Source: Actinomycetes bacterium
GTDB taxonomy: Bacteria > Actinomycetota > Thermoleophilia > Solirubrobacterales > Solirubrobacteraceae
Reading direction: 5' to 3'
DNA length: 6,143 nt
Assembly: GCA_023429855.1 (NCBI GenBank)
Contig: JAEZDB010000061.1
Location: 1 to 6,143, forward strand
Shown here: positions 1 to 5,493 of the stretch, one piece after another
Position numbering within the stretch: position 1 is the stretch's first letter
Layout: every line of letters begins with the position of its first letter
Made by a program: the position numbers and the translations under genes
Notes under the pieces: model-generated
The model's database searches: none
Seen by the model: the letters and a program-made list of their open reading frames with translations, nothing else
What the model was told of the DNA's origin: nothing

Positions 1-7
1 GCGCAAT

Positions 8-35
8 GCTCGCCCGGGTCAACCCCCCGGGCAGC
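8..35 (-). terminator. GC-rich hairpin downstream of the secreted-protein gene (possible terminator)
   Basis: A perfect 7-bp inverted repeat, GCCCGGG (12-18) and CCCGGGC (26-32), extends by three more pairs (GCT 8-10 with AGC 33-35) across a one-base bulge at C11. It starts 14 bases beyond the stop codon of the minus-strand gene ending at 49. The sequence that follows on the minus strand has no T run, so it is not a textbook intrinsic terminator. It may act with a termination factor or protect the 3' end of the mRNA. Confidence 0.45.
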
Positions 36-48
36 GGCTCAGGGGTGC

Positions 49-1437
49 TTAGCCCTGCTGGCCCGACTTCGGCGTGAGGTCGAGGTCGATGGTGTTGCCA
101 CCACCGGCGGTCAGCACGCTAACGAGGCCGTTGAGGCCGCCGCAGCCGGTGAGCGCGCCGATCTTGTACCGACCGGTGAGCTTGCCGCCCTCAAGGGCCT
201 TGAAGCCGCCGTCCTTGGACTTCAGGTCGATCTGCGACGGCTCGTTGGTGCCGCAGTTCGCGCCCCCGGCCAGCGGGATCGAGCCGAACAGCTTGACCTC
301 GGGGAGCTTGATCTTGACCTTCGAGCTCGAGGTGAGCGTGTCGTCGTCGAGCTTGCCGGTGGTCTTGCCCTGCGGCTCGAACGCCACCTTGGCCGTGACC
401 GGCAGGAAGCCGAGCACACGCAGCTTGCCCGTGGTCGGGTCCAGCGTCAGGTCACCCGTGTACTCGCCGGAACCAGCATCGAGGTTGGCATCGATGCCAC
501 CGGTGAGCGGCAGACGACCCCACGTGCCGGTGTTGATCCGGGTCGACCCGTTCAGGTCGAAGCCGTAGTTGATGCCACCGGGCGTGGTCGGCTCCGGCGT
601 GGGCTCGGGCGTCGGGGTCGGCTCCGGCGTGGTCGGCTCGGGCGTCGGGGTCGGGGTCGGCTCCGGCGTGGTCGGCTCAGGCGTCGGCTCGGGCGTCGGG
701 GTCGGCGTCGGCTCCGGCGTCGTCGGCTCCGGGCCACCGCCGTCGGTCAGCGTGAAGGTCGCCAGCTGCAGGTTCTGGTCGGCAGGGTCGAGCTTGCACG
801 GCACGTTGAAGGTGCCCGGGTCGTCATCGATGTCGGCGTACGGCTGACGATCGATGTCGGTCGGCGGCGTGTTGAGGCCCTCGACCGGCGTGCCGTCCTC
901 GTAGAGCCCCTTGAGGTTGAGGATCAGCTCGGTGAGGATGATCTTCGCCTCGCCGGGCACGTCGAGCGTCAGCGACGGAGTCTCACCCGTCGCATTGAGG
1001 ACGAGCGGGTTCGGGATCGGCGGAACCACCGTGTAGGGCTCCACGTCGATCGGCACGCGCACGTTCACGCCCGAGCCGTCGGGCAGCTCGACGCGAGCAC
1101 GCGAACCGGTGCCCTTGCCCGGCTTCTCCGCCTCGGTCACGCCGGCGACGGTGTGCAGGCCCTCCACAAGGCCGAGGCCCTGCGCCGTGGTGCCGCCGGC
1201 GGAGGCCTTCGCCGTGATCTTGAACGCGTCGGTCGGCTCGCCAACCGGCCACTCGTCGGGGATATCGAGCGTGATCTCGATGCTGAGCGGCTGGGTGCCG
1301 ATCAGCGGGAACTTGCACTTGTAGTCGAGATTCGCGGTCTGCGCGGCCTGAGCGCTGGACCCGGCTGTGCCGAGGGCGGCTGCAGACGCAAGACCAGCAA
1401 TCGCCAGTCGTCGTGCCCGGTGGGACGTGAGAGTCAT
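49..1437 (-). CDS. Secreted two-domain protein, DUF6801-like N-terminal domain with Pro/Thr/Glu linker
   Basis: This encodes 462 residues. A signal peptide is clear: basic N-terminus (H6, R7, R9, R10), an Ala/Leu/Gly core (11-26) and an AQA-A cleavage site after A31. Mature residues about 35-232 begin with a YKCKFPLIG motif and resemble actinobacterial DUF6801 domains. P236-P286 is a low-complexity PEPT/PTPT linker. Residues about 289-462 form a second, beta-rich domain with GDLTLDPTTGKLRVLGFLPV and a GCGGLNG motif; by memory, similar domains occur in secreted actinobacterial proteins. Each domain has exactly two cysteines (C41/C214 and C395/C432), which suggests one disulfide per domain. No sortase motif or membrane anchor is visible, so the protein is probably released or held non-covalently. 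The ATG at 1437 is chosen over an upstream in-frame start at 1590 because AAGGAG lies five bases before it and the signal peptide begins there. The molecular role is unknown; extracellular binding or adhesion is only a guess. Confidence 0.9.
   Translation of the reverse strand: MTLTSHRARRLAIAGLASAAALGTAGSSAQAAQTANLDYKCKFPLIGTQPLSIEITLDIPDEWPVGEPTDAFKITAKASAGGTTAQGLGLVEGLHTVAGVTEAEKPGKGTGSRARVELPDGSGVNVRVPIDVEPYTVVPPIPNPLVLNATGETPSLTLDVPGEAKIILTELILNLKGLYEDGTPVEGLNTPPTDIDRQPYADIDDDPGTFNVPCKLDPADQNLQLATFTLTDGGGPEPTTPEPTPTPTPEPTPEPTTPEPTPTPTPEPTTPEPTPTPEPTPEPTTPGGINYGFDLNGSTRINTGTWGRLPLTGGIDANLDAGSGEYTGDLTLDPTTGKLRVLGFLPVTAKVAFEPQGKTTGKLDDDTLTSSSKVKIKLPEVKLFGSIPLAGGANCGTNEPSQIDLKSKDGGFKALEGGKLTGRYKIGALTGCGGLNGLVSVLTAGGGNTIDLDLTPKSGQQG
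580..732 (-). repeat. Degenerate tandem repeat encoding the Pro/Thr/Glu linker
   Basis: About 150 bp is built from recurring units such as GTCGGCTCCGGCGT and GGCGTCGGGGTCGG as read on the plus strand. On the minus strand it encodes PEPT, PEPTT and PTPTPEPT units (residues 236-286). It joins the two beta-rich domains of the secreted protein and lies wholly within its reading frame. Repeats of this kind can change length by slippage, and every visible unit keeps the frame. Confidence 0.9.
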
Positions 1438-1442
1438 TGCTT

Positions 1443-1448
1443 CTCCTT
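1443..1448 (-). promoter_or_regulatory. Strong Shine-Dalgarno site deciding the start at 1437
   Basis: The minus strand reads AGAAGGAGAAGCA-ATG, with AAGGAG five bases before the start codon. It is the only canonical ribosome binding site in the window. It rejects the longer reading frame beginning at 1590, whose extra 51 residues are not signal-peptide-like. Confidence 0.8.
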
Positions 1449-1552
1449 CTTTCCGGCGCGTCAGGTGACGTGGACAGACGCCGGTTTGATCAGAGCCGCC
1501 TTGAGGGCGACCCGTGGAAGGGGAGACTGGTGGATTCGAGTGCGAATCTGGC

Positions 1553-1582
1553 CACCTACGGGGGTGGGACCGGGCTTGTCCA
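1553..1582 (-). promoter_or_regulatory. Possible promoter of the secreted-protein gene
   Basis: On the minus strand TGGACA (1582-1577, one mismatch to TTGACA) is followed after 18 bases by TAGGTG (1558-1553), a poor -10 match. Transcription would begin near 1546, leaving a leader of about 110 bases. This is a weak call: the -10 box is degenerate and other sites in the gap cannot be excluded. Confidence 0.25.
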
Positions 1583-1735
1583 CGTTCCAAATTCAGCGAG
1601 GATCTGGGCGGAACGGCGTTCTACTCGCACCGCCACCTGTGGCCGACGCCGAACTGGCACAACTGGCATTTCCTGGGGCCCTGGCGCGCAGGGCGACAGA
1701 GATCCCGAGCGCGCCAGCTCACAAGAAGGTCCTCC

Positions 1736-1762
1736 AAAATCCGGCGAAACCGGCTCGCCGGA
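1736..1762 (-). terminator. Intrinsic terminator of the CGNR regulator gene
   Basis: On the minus strand an 8-bp perfect stem, TCCGGCGA (1762-1755) and TCGCCGGA (1747-1740), with a seven-base loop is followed directly by TTTT (1739-1736). It sits 60 bases past the stop codon of the CGNR gene in the correct orientation. This is the best terminator in the window. It separates the exonuclease/CGNR unit from the secreted-protein gene downstream. Confidence 0.75.
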
Positions 1763-1792
1763 GGATGTCATCCGACCTCACCCAGACCGTGC

Positions 1793-1805
1793 GACGACAG
1801 TCGTC
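1793..1805. repeat. Short palindrome just past the CGNR gene
   Basis: GACGAC (1793-1798) and GTCGTC (1800-1805) form a 13-bp palindrome around A1799, 17 bases beyond the CGNR stop codon. A hairpin would have a very tight loop and no T run follows, so the terminator function belongs to the stem at 1736-1762. A smaller palindrome, GGATG-T-CATCC, lies at 1763-1773. Confidence 0.4.
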
Positions 1806-1822
1806 ACACAACACAACAGCGG

Positions 1823-2431
1823 TCAGGCGCGGGCGCGCGCCTTCTGGCGCTCGCGATGGCGGCGCTGGCGGTTGCGGTCGCCGCAGCGCGCGTCCTCGCA
1901 CCAGAGCCGCTTGCCGGGCCGCGACACGTCGACGAACGGCACGCCGCAGTCCTCGGCCGCGCAGGTGCGCAGGCGGCCGGCGAGGAACGGATCGCGCAGG
2001 ACCTCGATCGCGTCGCGCGCCACCGTCGAGAGCGCCTGCGAGATCGTCGGCTCGACCCACGGTTCGCCCCCGAGCTGCGGGACGAGCGACGGCCGAGCGG
2101 CGATCTCGTTGATCACGTCGCGGTCGCGCGCAAACGGCTCGGTCTCCGTGAGCACCGCCTGCACCGCGTGCCACGTCGCCCACCGCAAACGACGCGCGTC
2201 GAGGTGCTCGGCGTCGGTGGCCTGCACGTCGACCGCCAGCTGCGACCACGCGAACCACACCGAAAGCTCCGCCGGGTCGGGGATCCGCTCGAAGGGCGCG
2301 AACTCCTCGCCCTCACCGCCCGTGAGCGCGAGGTCGATGCTGAGGCGGCCCGTGTGGCGAAAGTCGCGGTCGGCGCCGAGGCCGCCGAGCGTGGCGACCT
2401 CGCCGTTGGTCGAAGCAAAATGCGCGGTCAT
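1823..2431 (-). CDS. ABATE/CGNR zinc-finger transcriptional regulator
   Basis: The product has 202 residues. The C-terminus has a zf-CGNR domain: RLRTC (153-157), then C162, an FVDVSRPGKRLWC segment (166-178) and C183, giving C-x4-C-x15-C-x4-C as the likely zinc site, then a very basic tail (185-202) suited to DNA contact. The signature is CGDR (183-186), not the usual CGNR. Residues about 1-150 match the general plan of the ABATE domain, including the helix at RLRWATWHAVQAVL (81-94) that precedes the LREAL-like region in relatives. The family is regarded as putative stress-linked transcription regulators; the ligand and targets are unknown. ATG 2431 is the only sensible start because an in-frame TAA lies two codons upstream. 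No Shine-Dalgarno is visible and a TACCAT hexamer lies 11 bases upstream, so the mRNA may be nearly leaderless. The gene follows the exonuclease by 58 bases and may be partly co-transcribed with it. Confidence 0.9.
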   Translation of the reverse strand: MTAHFASTNGEVATLGGLGADRDFRHTGRLSIDLALTGGEGEEFAPFERIPDPAELSVWFAWSQLAVDVQATDAEHLDARRLRWATWHAVQAVLTETEPFARDRDVINEIAARPSLVPQLGGEPWVEPTISQALSTVARDAIEVLRDPFLAGRLRTCAAEDCGVPFVDVSRPGKRLWCEDARCGDRNRQRRHRERQKARARA

Positions 2432-2442
2432 GGTTTAAGCGC

Positions 2443-2448
2443 ATGGTA
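2443..2448 (-). promoter_or_regulatory. Candidate -10 box for the CGNR gene
   Basis: The minus strand has TACCAT (TAnnnT pattern) ending 11 bases before ATG 2431. Initiation six to eight bases downstream would leave a leader of only three to five bases. No convincing -35 box is present. The lack of a Shine-Dalgarno site supports a leaderless or near-leaderless transcript. Confidence 0.35.
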
Positions 2449-2489
2449 GCCCCGCGCCGCCCGGAACTCGACAGAACACTTGCGTCGCG

Positions 2490-3401
2490 CTACGCCCGGC
2501 GCTCGAGCGCCTCGGCCAGGCGCAGCATGCCGCGTTCCTTGGCGGCCGCAGCACCGCCGGCCCAGTCGGTCTCGTGGTCGGCCGGGCGGTCAACGGCGAC
2601 GGGCTGCAGCTGCGCGACCTTGAGGTAGGTTCGCAGGTCGTCGGCCGAACCGGCGATCGACTCGGCGCGCTTCTGGCTGAGCGGGCTGAACGGGCGGTCC
2701 TTGCCCGAAGCGACGGCCTCAGCTTTGGCGATCACGCGTTCAAGGGTCCCCCACTCCGCGAGCAGCGCGGCGGCGGTCTTGGCCCCGATCCCGGCGGCTC
2801 CCGGGATGCCGTCGGAGGTGTCGCCGCGCAGCGCGATCAGCTCGGGGACCTGGCTCGGCGCGCAGCCGACCCACTCGGCCACGCCCGCCGGGTCGACGGT
2901 CTTCACGCCCTTGCCGGCGCCTTGCGGAAAGCGCACGTGCACGTTGGCGGTGACGCACTGGAAGATGTCGCGATCACCGGTCACGAGTCGCGCGGGGCGA
3001 CGCGCCGCGTGCTCGAGCTTGGCGTAGGCGCCGAGCAGGTCGTCGGCCTCGAGCGTGGAGTGCTGCGCGACGCGCCAGCCCAGCAGCGCGCAGACCTCGG
3101 CCGCCTGCTCGAACTGCGGACGGAGGTCCTCCGGCATCGGGTCGCGGTGCGCGTGGTACTGCGGCAGCAGCTCGACGCGGTAGCTCGCCTCTTCCGCACC
3201 GAAGCAGATCACCACGCCGCGCGGCCCCGGAATGCCCTTCGCGGCGTCGACGCAGTCGTCGATCTCCGTCATCACGAACCGGATGAAGCCGAGCACGGCG
3301 CCGACGGGCTTGCCGTCGGTGCCGAGGATGTCGGACGGCATCGCGAAGTACGAGCGGTAGAGGATCGAGGGGGCGTCGACGACGAGCAGCGGACCGGTCA
3401 C
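2490..3401 (-). CDS. Stand-alone 5'-3' exonuclease, DNA polymerase I N-terminal (FEN/PIN) family
   Basis: With the GTG start at 3401 the product has 303 residues, close to the 5' nuclease domain of DNA polymerase I, and no polymerase domain follows. Family metal-site motifs in order are LLVVDAPS (D9), RDPMPEDLRPQFEQ (86-99), LEADDLLGAYA with E118, D120 and D121, VTGDRDIFQCV with D143 and D145, and the helix-hairpin-helix segment RGDTSDGIPGAAGIGAKTA (192-210) with D194 and D197. These match the acidic residues that bind two metal ions in Pol I-type flap nucleases. The likely role is removal of RNA primers or flaps in replication and repair. The Asp of the usual VVFDA motif is glycine here (CFGAEEASYR, G68). 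A longer frame from ATG 3485 is rejected because its 28 extra residues lie in an operator-like palindrome and hairpin, while the conserved core begins right after GTG 3401. Confidence 0.92.
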   Translation of the reverse strand: MTGPLLVVDAPSILYRSYFAMPSDILGTDGKPVGAVLGFIRFVMTEIDDCVDAAKGIPGPRGVVICFGAEEASYRVELLPQYHAHRDPMPEDLRPQFEQAAEVCALLGWRVAQHSTLEADDLLGAYAKLEHAARRPARLVTGDRDIFQCVTANVHVRFPQGAGKGVKTVDPAGVAEWVGCAPSQVPELIALRGDTSDGIPGAAGIGAKTAAALLAEWGTLERVIAKAEAVASGKDRPFSPLSQKRAESIAGSADDLRTYLKVAQLQPVAVDRPADHETDWAGGAAAAKERGMLRLAEALERRA

Positions 3402-3408
3402 GCCGCCC

Positions 3409-3414
3409 ACCCTA
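3409..3414 (-). promoter_or_regulatory. Candidate -10 box of a leaderless exonuclease transcript
   Basis: TAGGGT (3414-3409 on the minus strand) ends seven bases before GTG 3401, which is the spacing expected if transcription starts at the start codon itself. No -35 match is evident. GGGTGGG nearby could instead serve as a poor Shine-Dalgarno site, so the reading is tentative. Confidence 0.4.
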
Positions 3415-3433
3415 CGCCTCAGCCTCGCCAGCA

Positions 3434-3451
3434 CCGCCGACGCTTCGGCGG
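3434..3451. promoter_or_regulatory. Hairpin-forming dyad in the divergent region
   Basis: CCGCCGA (3434-3440) and TCGGCGG (3445-3451) are perfect 7-bp arms around CGCT. The dyad overlaps the -35 region expected for the exonuclease promoter. Its centre is 33 bp from the centre of the palindrome at 3466-3485, about three helical turns. It could be an operator or chance in GC-rich DNA. Confidence 0.4.
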
Positions 3452-3465
3452 ACCGATGCGCCTGA

Positions 3466-3485
3466 ATGACCGGTCGTCCGGTCAT
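3466..3485. promoter_or_regulatory. Operator-like 20-bp palindrome between exonuclease and UbiB-family genes
   Basis: ATGACCGG (3466-3473) and CCGGTCAT (3478-3485) are perfect 8-bp arms separated by TCGT. It lies 64 bp upstream of the exonuclease start and 95 bp upstream of the kinase start, in a 179-bp divergent region. Its length and dyad form fit the binding site of a dimeric repressor. It also creates an ATG on both strands, which explains spurious longer reading frames beginning here. The bound protein is unknown. Confidence 0.5.
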
Positions 3486-3569
3486 CCGGGCGCAAACGGC
3501 GCTGCCCGGCGCGCAACCGCGTCAGCCCACCGGCCCAACCTGCGACGATCCCACCGACCACCCCGGCCG

Positions 3570-3575
3570 TAAGAC
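3570..3575 (+). promoter_or_regulatory. Candidate -10 box for the UbiB-family gene
   Basis: TAAGAC (3570-3575) lies five bases before the GTG at 3581 and no Shine-Dalgarno sequence is present. A leaderless or near-leaderless start is likely. The hexamer is imperfect (final T replaced by C) and has no clear -35 partner. Confidence 0.3.
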
Positions 3576-3580
3576 TCTCC

Positions 3581-4972
3581 GTGCCCATTCCTCGCTCTCG
3601 ACTTTCCCGCACCGCCAAGTTCGGCGGCATGGTCGCGGGGCAGTCCGCAAAGTGGGCCGGCACGCGCGTCGCCAACCAGTTCCGCGGCGACGAGGCGGCC
3701 AGCGAGAAGTCGCAGCAGCGCGCGCTCTCGGCCGCCGAGCAGATCGTCGAGCAGCTCGGCCAGATGAAGGGCGCCGCGATGAAGATCGGGCAGGTCCTGT
3801 CGACGATCGACTTCGATCTCGTCCCCGAAGAGGCGCGCCCCGAGTTCAAGGAGAAGCTCGCGGAGCTGCGCGACCAGTCCGCGCGGGTGCCGTTCAAGGA
3901 CCTCAAGAAGATGATGGAGGAGGACTTCGATGGTCCGCTCTCCGACTACTTCGAGCACATCGACGAGGAGGCCATCGCCGCCGCGTCGATCGGCCAGGTC
4001 CACAAGGCCGTCACCACCGACGGCCAGACCGTCGCGGTGAAGATCCAGTACCCCGGCATCGCCGAGGCCGTCTCCACCGACCTGCGCAACGCGCAGCTCC
4101 TCACGCCGCTGATCCGCTCGATGGCACCCGGCCTCGACGTGAAGGCCCTGATGGCCGAGATGACCGAACGGATCGAAGAAGAGGTCGACTACGAGATGGA
4201 GGCGCAGAACCACCGCCTCATCGAGCGCGCGCTCCGCGGCCACCCGCTGATCAAGATCCCCGCCGTCGACACGCGCCGCTCGACGCGCCGGGTGCTCACC
4301 ACCGAGTTCGTCGACGCGCGCACCTTCGACGACGTCAAGCGCAACGGCAGCGCCGAGGAGCGCAGCCGCTTCGGTGAGCTGATCTTCCGCTTCTTCTACG
4401 GCGTGCTCACCAACGAGAGCATCGCCCTCGGCGACCCGCACCCCGGCAACCTCCTCTACAACGACCAGGAGCAGCTCGTCGCCCTCGACTTCGGGCTGCT
4501 CCGCCACATGTCGGCCGAGTACCTCGAGGGCGAACGCGAACTCGGCGTGGCGATCTTGGCCGGCGACGCCGGCGCCGTGCACGAAGGCATGGCCACGCTC
4601 GGCTACCTGCCCAAGCCCGACGAGTTCGACCCCGTCCAGCTCCTGGCCCAGATGCGCGCCGCGACCGATTGGTACATGGAGCACCACGGCGAGCGCACGA
4701 TCGACGCCGAGCTCGTCCGCAAGACGCTCGAGCAGTCCGGCTCGCCGCGCTCGGAGTTCTTCTCGCTGATGCGCCGCCAGACCGTGCCGCCTGAGGCGCT
4801 GCTGCTGCGCCGCATGGAGGGCCTGATCTTCTCCGTGCTCGGCGAACTCGGCGCCACGGCCAACTGGGGCGCGATCGCCGCCGAGTACCTCCAAGGCCGC
4901 GGGCCCAGCACACCGCTCGGTGAGATCGACCACGCGCACTGGGCGTCGCGGCCCACACGACCGCGCCGGTAA
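3581..4972 (+). CDS. AarF/ABC1/UbiB-family atypical protein kinase-like ATPase
   Basis: The product has 463 residues from a GTG start. All family hallmarks are present: the KxGQ motif in KGAAMKIGQ (K68, G70, Q71), the Ala-rich nucleotide loop AIAAASIGQV (131-140), the VAVK lysine K154, the ExD motif E201-V-D203, the catalytic-loop equivalent GDPHPGN (D285, N290) and the metal-binding DFG (D303-G305). In better known members the KxGQ and Ala-rich loop block ordinary protein kinase activity, and the proteins act as ATPases linked to isoprenoid lipid and quinone biosynthesis. Whether this one serves menaquinone or another lipid is not shown. Unlike E. coli UbiB (about 546 residues) it ends without obvious C-terminal transmembrane helices. 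The start is supported by an N-terminal basic segment typical of the family (RTAKFGGMVAGQSAKWAGTRVANQ). It diverges from the exonuclease and converges on the unknown gene at 4983. Confidence 0.93.
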   Translation: MPIPRSRLSRTAKFGGMVAGQSAKWAGTRVANQFRGDEAASEKSQQRALSAAEQIVEQLGQMKGAAMKIGQVLSTIDFDLVPEEARPEFKEKLAELRDQSARVPFKDLKKMMEEDFDGPLSDYFEHIDEEAIAAASIGQVHKAVTTDGQTVAVKIQYPGIAEAVSTDLRNAQLLTPLIRSMAPGLDVKALMAEMTERIEEEVDYEMEAQNHRLIERALRGHPLIKIPAVDTRRSTRRVLTTEFVDARTFDDVKRNGSAEERSRFGELIFRFFYGVLTNESIALGDPHPGNLLYNDQEQLVALDFGLLRHMSAEYLEGERELGVAILAGDAGAVHEGMATLGYLPKPDEFDPVQLLAQMRAATDWYMEHHGERTIDAELVRKTLEQSGSPRSEFFSLMRRQTVPPEALLLRRMEGLIFSVLGELGATANWGAIAAEYLQGRGPSTPLGEIDHAHWASRPTRPRR

Positions 4973-4978
4973 GCCGGC
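4965..4978. terminator. Small hairpin at the convergent gene junction
   Basis: GCCGG (4965-4969) and CCGGC (4974-4978) pair around a TAAG loop that holds the stop codon of the UbiB-family gene. The convergent genes are only 10 bp apart, so any bidirectional terminator must lie about here. The stem is only 5 bp and no T run follows on either strand, so this is a weak candidate. Confidence 0.25.
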
Positions 4979-4982
4979 AGAC

Positions 4983-5450
4983 CTACGCCAGACGGCGGCC
5001 GACTCGCCACGCGACCTGGCCGAGCCGCTGCACCAGCACGCGATAGTCCGCGGTCGAACCGAGTTCGGGGAGGCGGAGCGTCATCGTGCCGGACGTCTCT
5101 GGAGTCGCCGGGCGAAAGGCCCAGAGGCGCGTCTCGCCGATGTCGTAGTCCTGCGCTGCGCGCATGAACGCTCCGAGGAATTCGCCGAGCTCCGATCGCT
5201 CGAGGTCGTGACCGACCACCACGACCAGATCACCGAAGAGGTCGAGGCCGCTCAAGCTGTCGTCGAGCCGGATCCGCGGAATGAGCGAGACCCAAGCGTC
5301 GCCGTACCGCTCCGGGTTGGGCACCCAGGCTTCGAGCGCACGGGCGAGGCACGACGCTGCGCGCGCAGGATCGCGCCGCGGCGGCTCGCTGCGGAGCCTG
5401 GCGGCGGCACGCCCCCACCTCGACCGGTTTGGTGAGACCCCTTCGTCCAT
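4983..5450 (-). CDS. Hypothetical protein beside a TetR regulator
   Basis: This encodes 155 residues from ATG 5450, or 156 if the adjacent GTG at 5453 is used. I do not recognise the family. The first 40 or so residues are Arg/Ala-rich. The rest looks like a folded soluble alpha/beta protein: WVPNPERYGDAWVSLIPRIRL, a hydrophobic strand DLVVVVGHDL, an acidic-amphipathic helix ERSELGEFLGAFMRAAQDY, then TRLWAFRP and a C-terminal helix YRVLVQRLGQVAWRVGRR. There is no signal peptide or membrane segment. Codon choice is GC-biased at the third position, mostly as in the neighbouring genes, which supports real coding. It runs divergently from the TetR-family gene with a perfect 17-bp palindrome between them, so it may be that regulator's target. 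No Shine-Dalgarno is strong; GAAGAG lies very close to the start. Function is unknown. Confidence 0.7.
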   Translation of the reverse strand: MDEGVSPNRSRWGRAAARLRSEPPRRDPARAASCLARALEAWVPNPERYGDAWVSLIPRIRLDDSLSGLDLFGDLVVVVGHDLERSELGEFLGAFMRAAQDYDIGETRLWAFRPATPETSGTMTLRLPELGSTADYRVLVQRLGQVAWRVGRRLA

Positions 5451-5493
5451 CACTCTTCAATCTGAGGCCTGGAAAGACCAATTTGGAGAGGGA

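Larger units (their letters stand above)
1438..1735. other. Non-coding gap holding the 5' region of the secreted-protein gene
   Basis: This stretch lies between the terminator at 1736-1762 and the start codon at 1437. Plus-strand reading frames cross it but continue as antisense of the CGNR gene and have no protein-like composition. It contains a dyad GATTCG-AGTG-CGAATC (1533-1548), a 9-bp inverted repeat ACGTGGACA (1468-1476)/TGTCCACGT (1577-1585), a tandem AACTGGCA repeat (1652-1668) and a 9-bp inverted repeat CTGGCGCGC (1681-1689)/GCGCGCCAG (1709-1717). I see no small gene here. Confidence 0.6.

Noticed and set aside
580..732. Repeat cluster resembling a small CRISPR array
   Set aside because: There are no unique spacers of constant length; the units are in-frame codons of a Pro/Thr/Glu linker.
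1438..1590. 51-residue N-terminal extension of the secreted protein
   Set aside because: A strong Shine-Dalgarno and a proper signal peptide place the start at 1437.
1657..1670. TGGCAC followed by GGCA, resembling a sigma-54 promoter
   Set aside because: The GG to GC spacing is two bases too short, and actinobacteria generally lack sigma-54.
1153..2449. Three overlapping plus-strand open frames crossing the 1438-1822 gap
   Set aside because: They are mostly antisense to the CGNR and secreted-protein genes, are Arg/Ser/Ala-rich, and show no domain.
3402..3485. 28-residue N-terminal extension of the exonuclease from ATG 3485
   Set aside because: The extension is encoded by an operator-like palindrome and a hairpin dyad and does not resemble the family; the conserved core starts at GTG 3401 behind a -10-like hexamer.
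2574..3572. Plus-strand open frame opposite the exonuclease gene
   Set aside because: The minus-strand frame has clear nuclease motifs; the plus-strand product is rich in Gly/Arg/Asp/His and shows none.
3482..4939. Long open frame of 485 codons antisense to the UbiB-family gene
   Set aside because: It is the shadow of a gene with all its catalytic motifs intact; the antisense product is Leu/Val/Glu/Arg/His-rich repetitive sequence typical of GC-biased codons read backwards.
4920..5435. Plus-strand open frame opposite the unknown 155-residue gene
   Set aside because: It begins inside the UbiB-family gene and its product is Arg/Glu/Ala-rich; the minus-strand frame has better codon bias and a more protein-like sequence.
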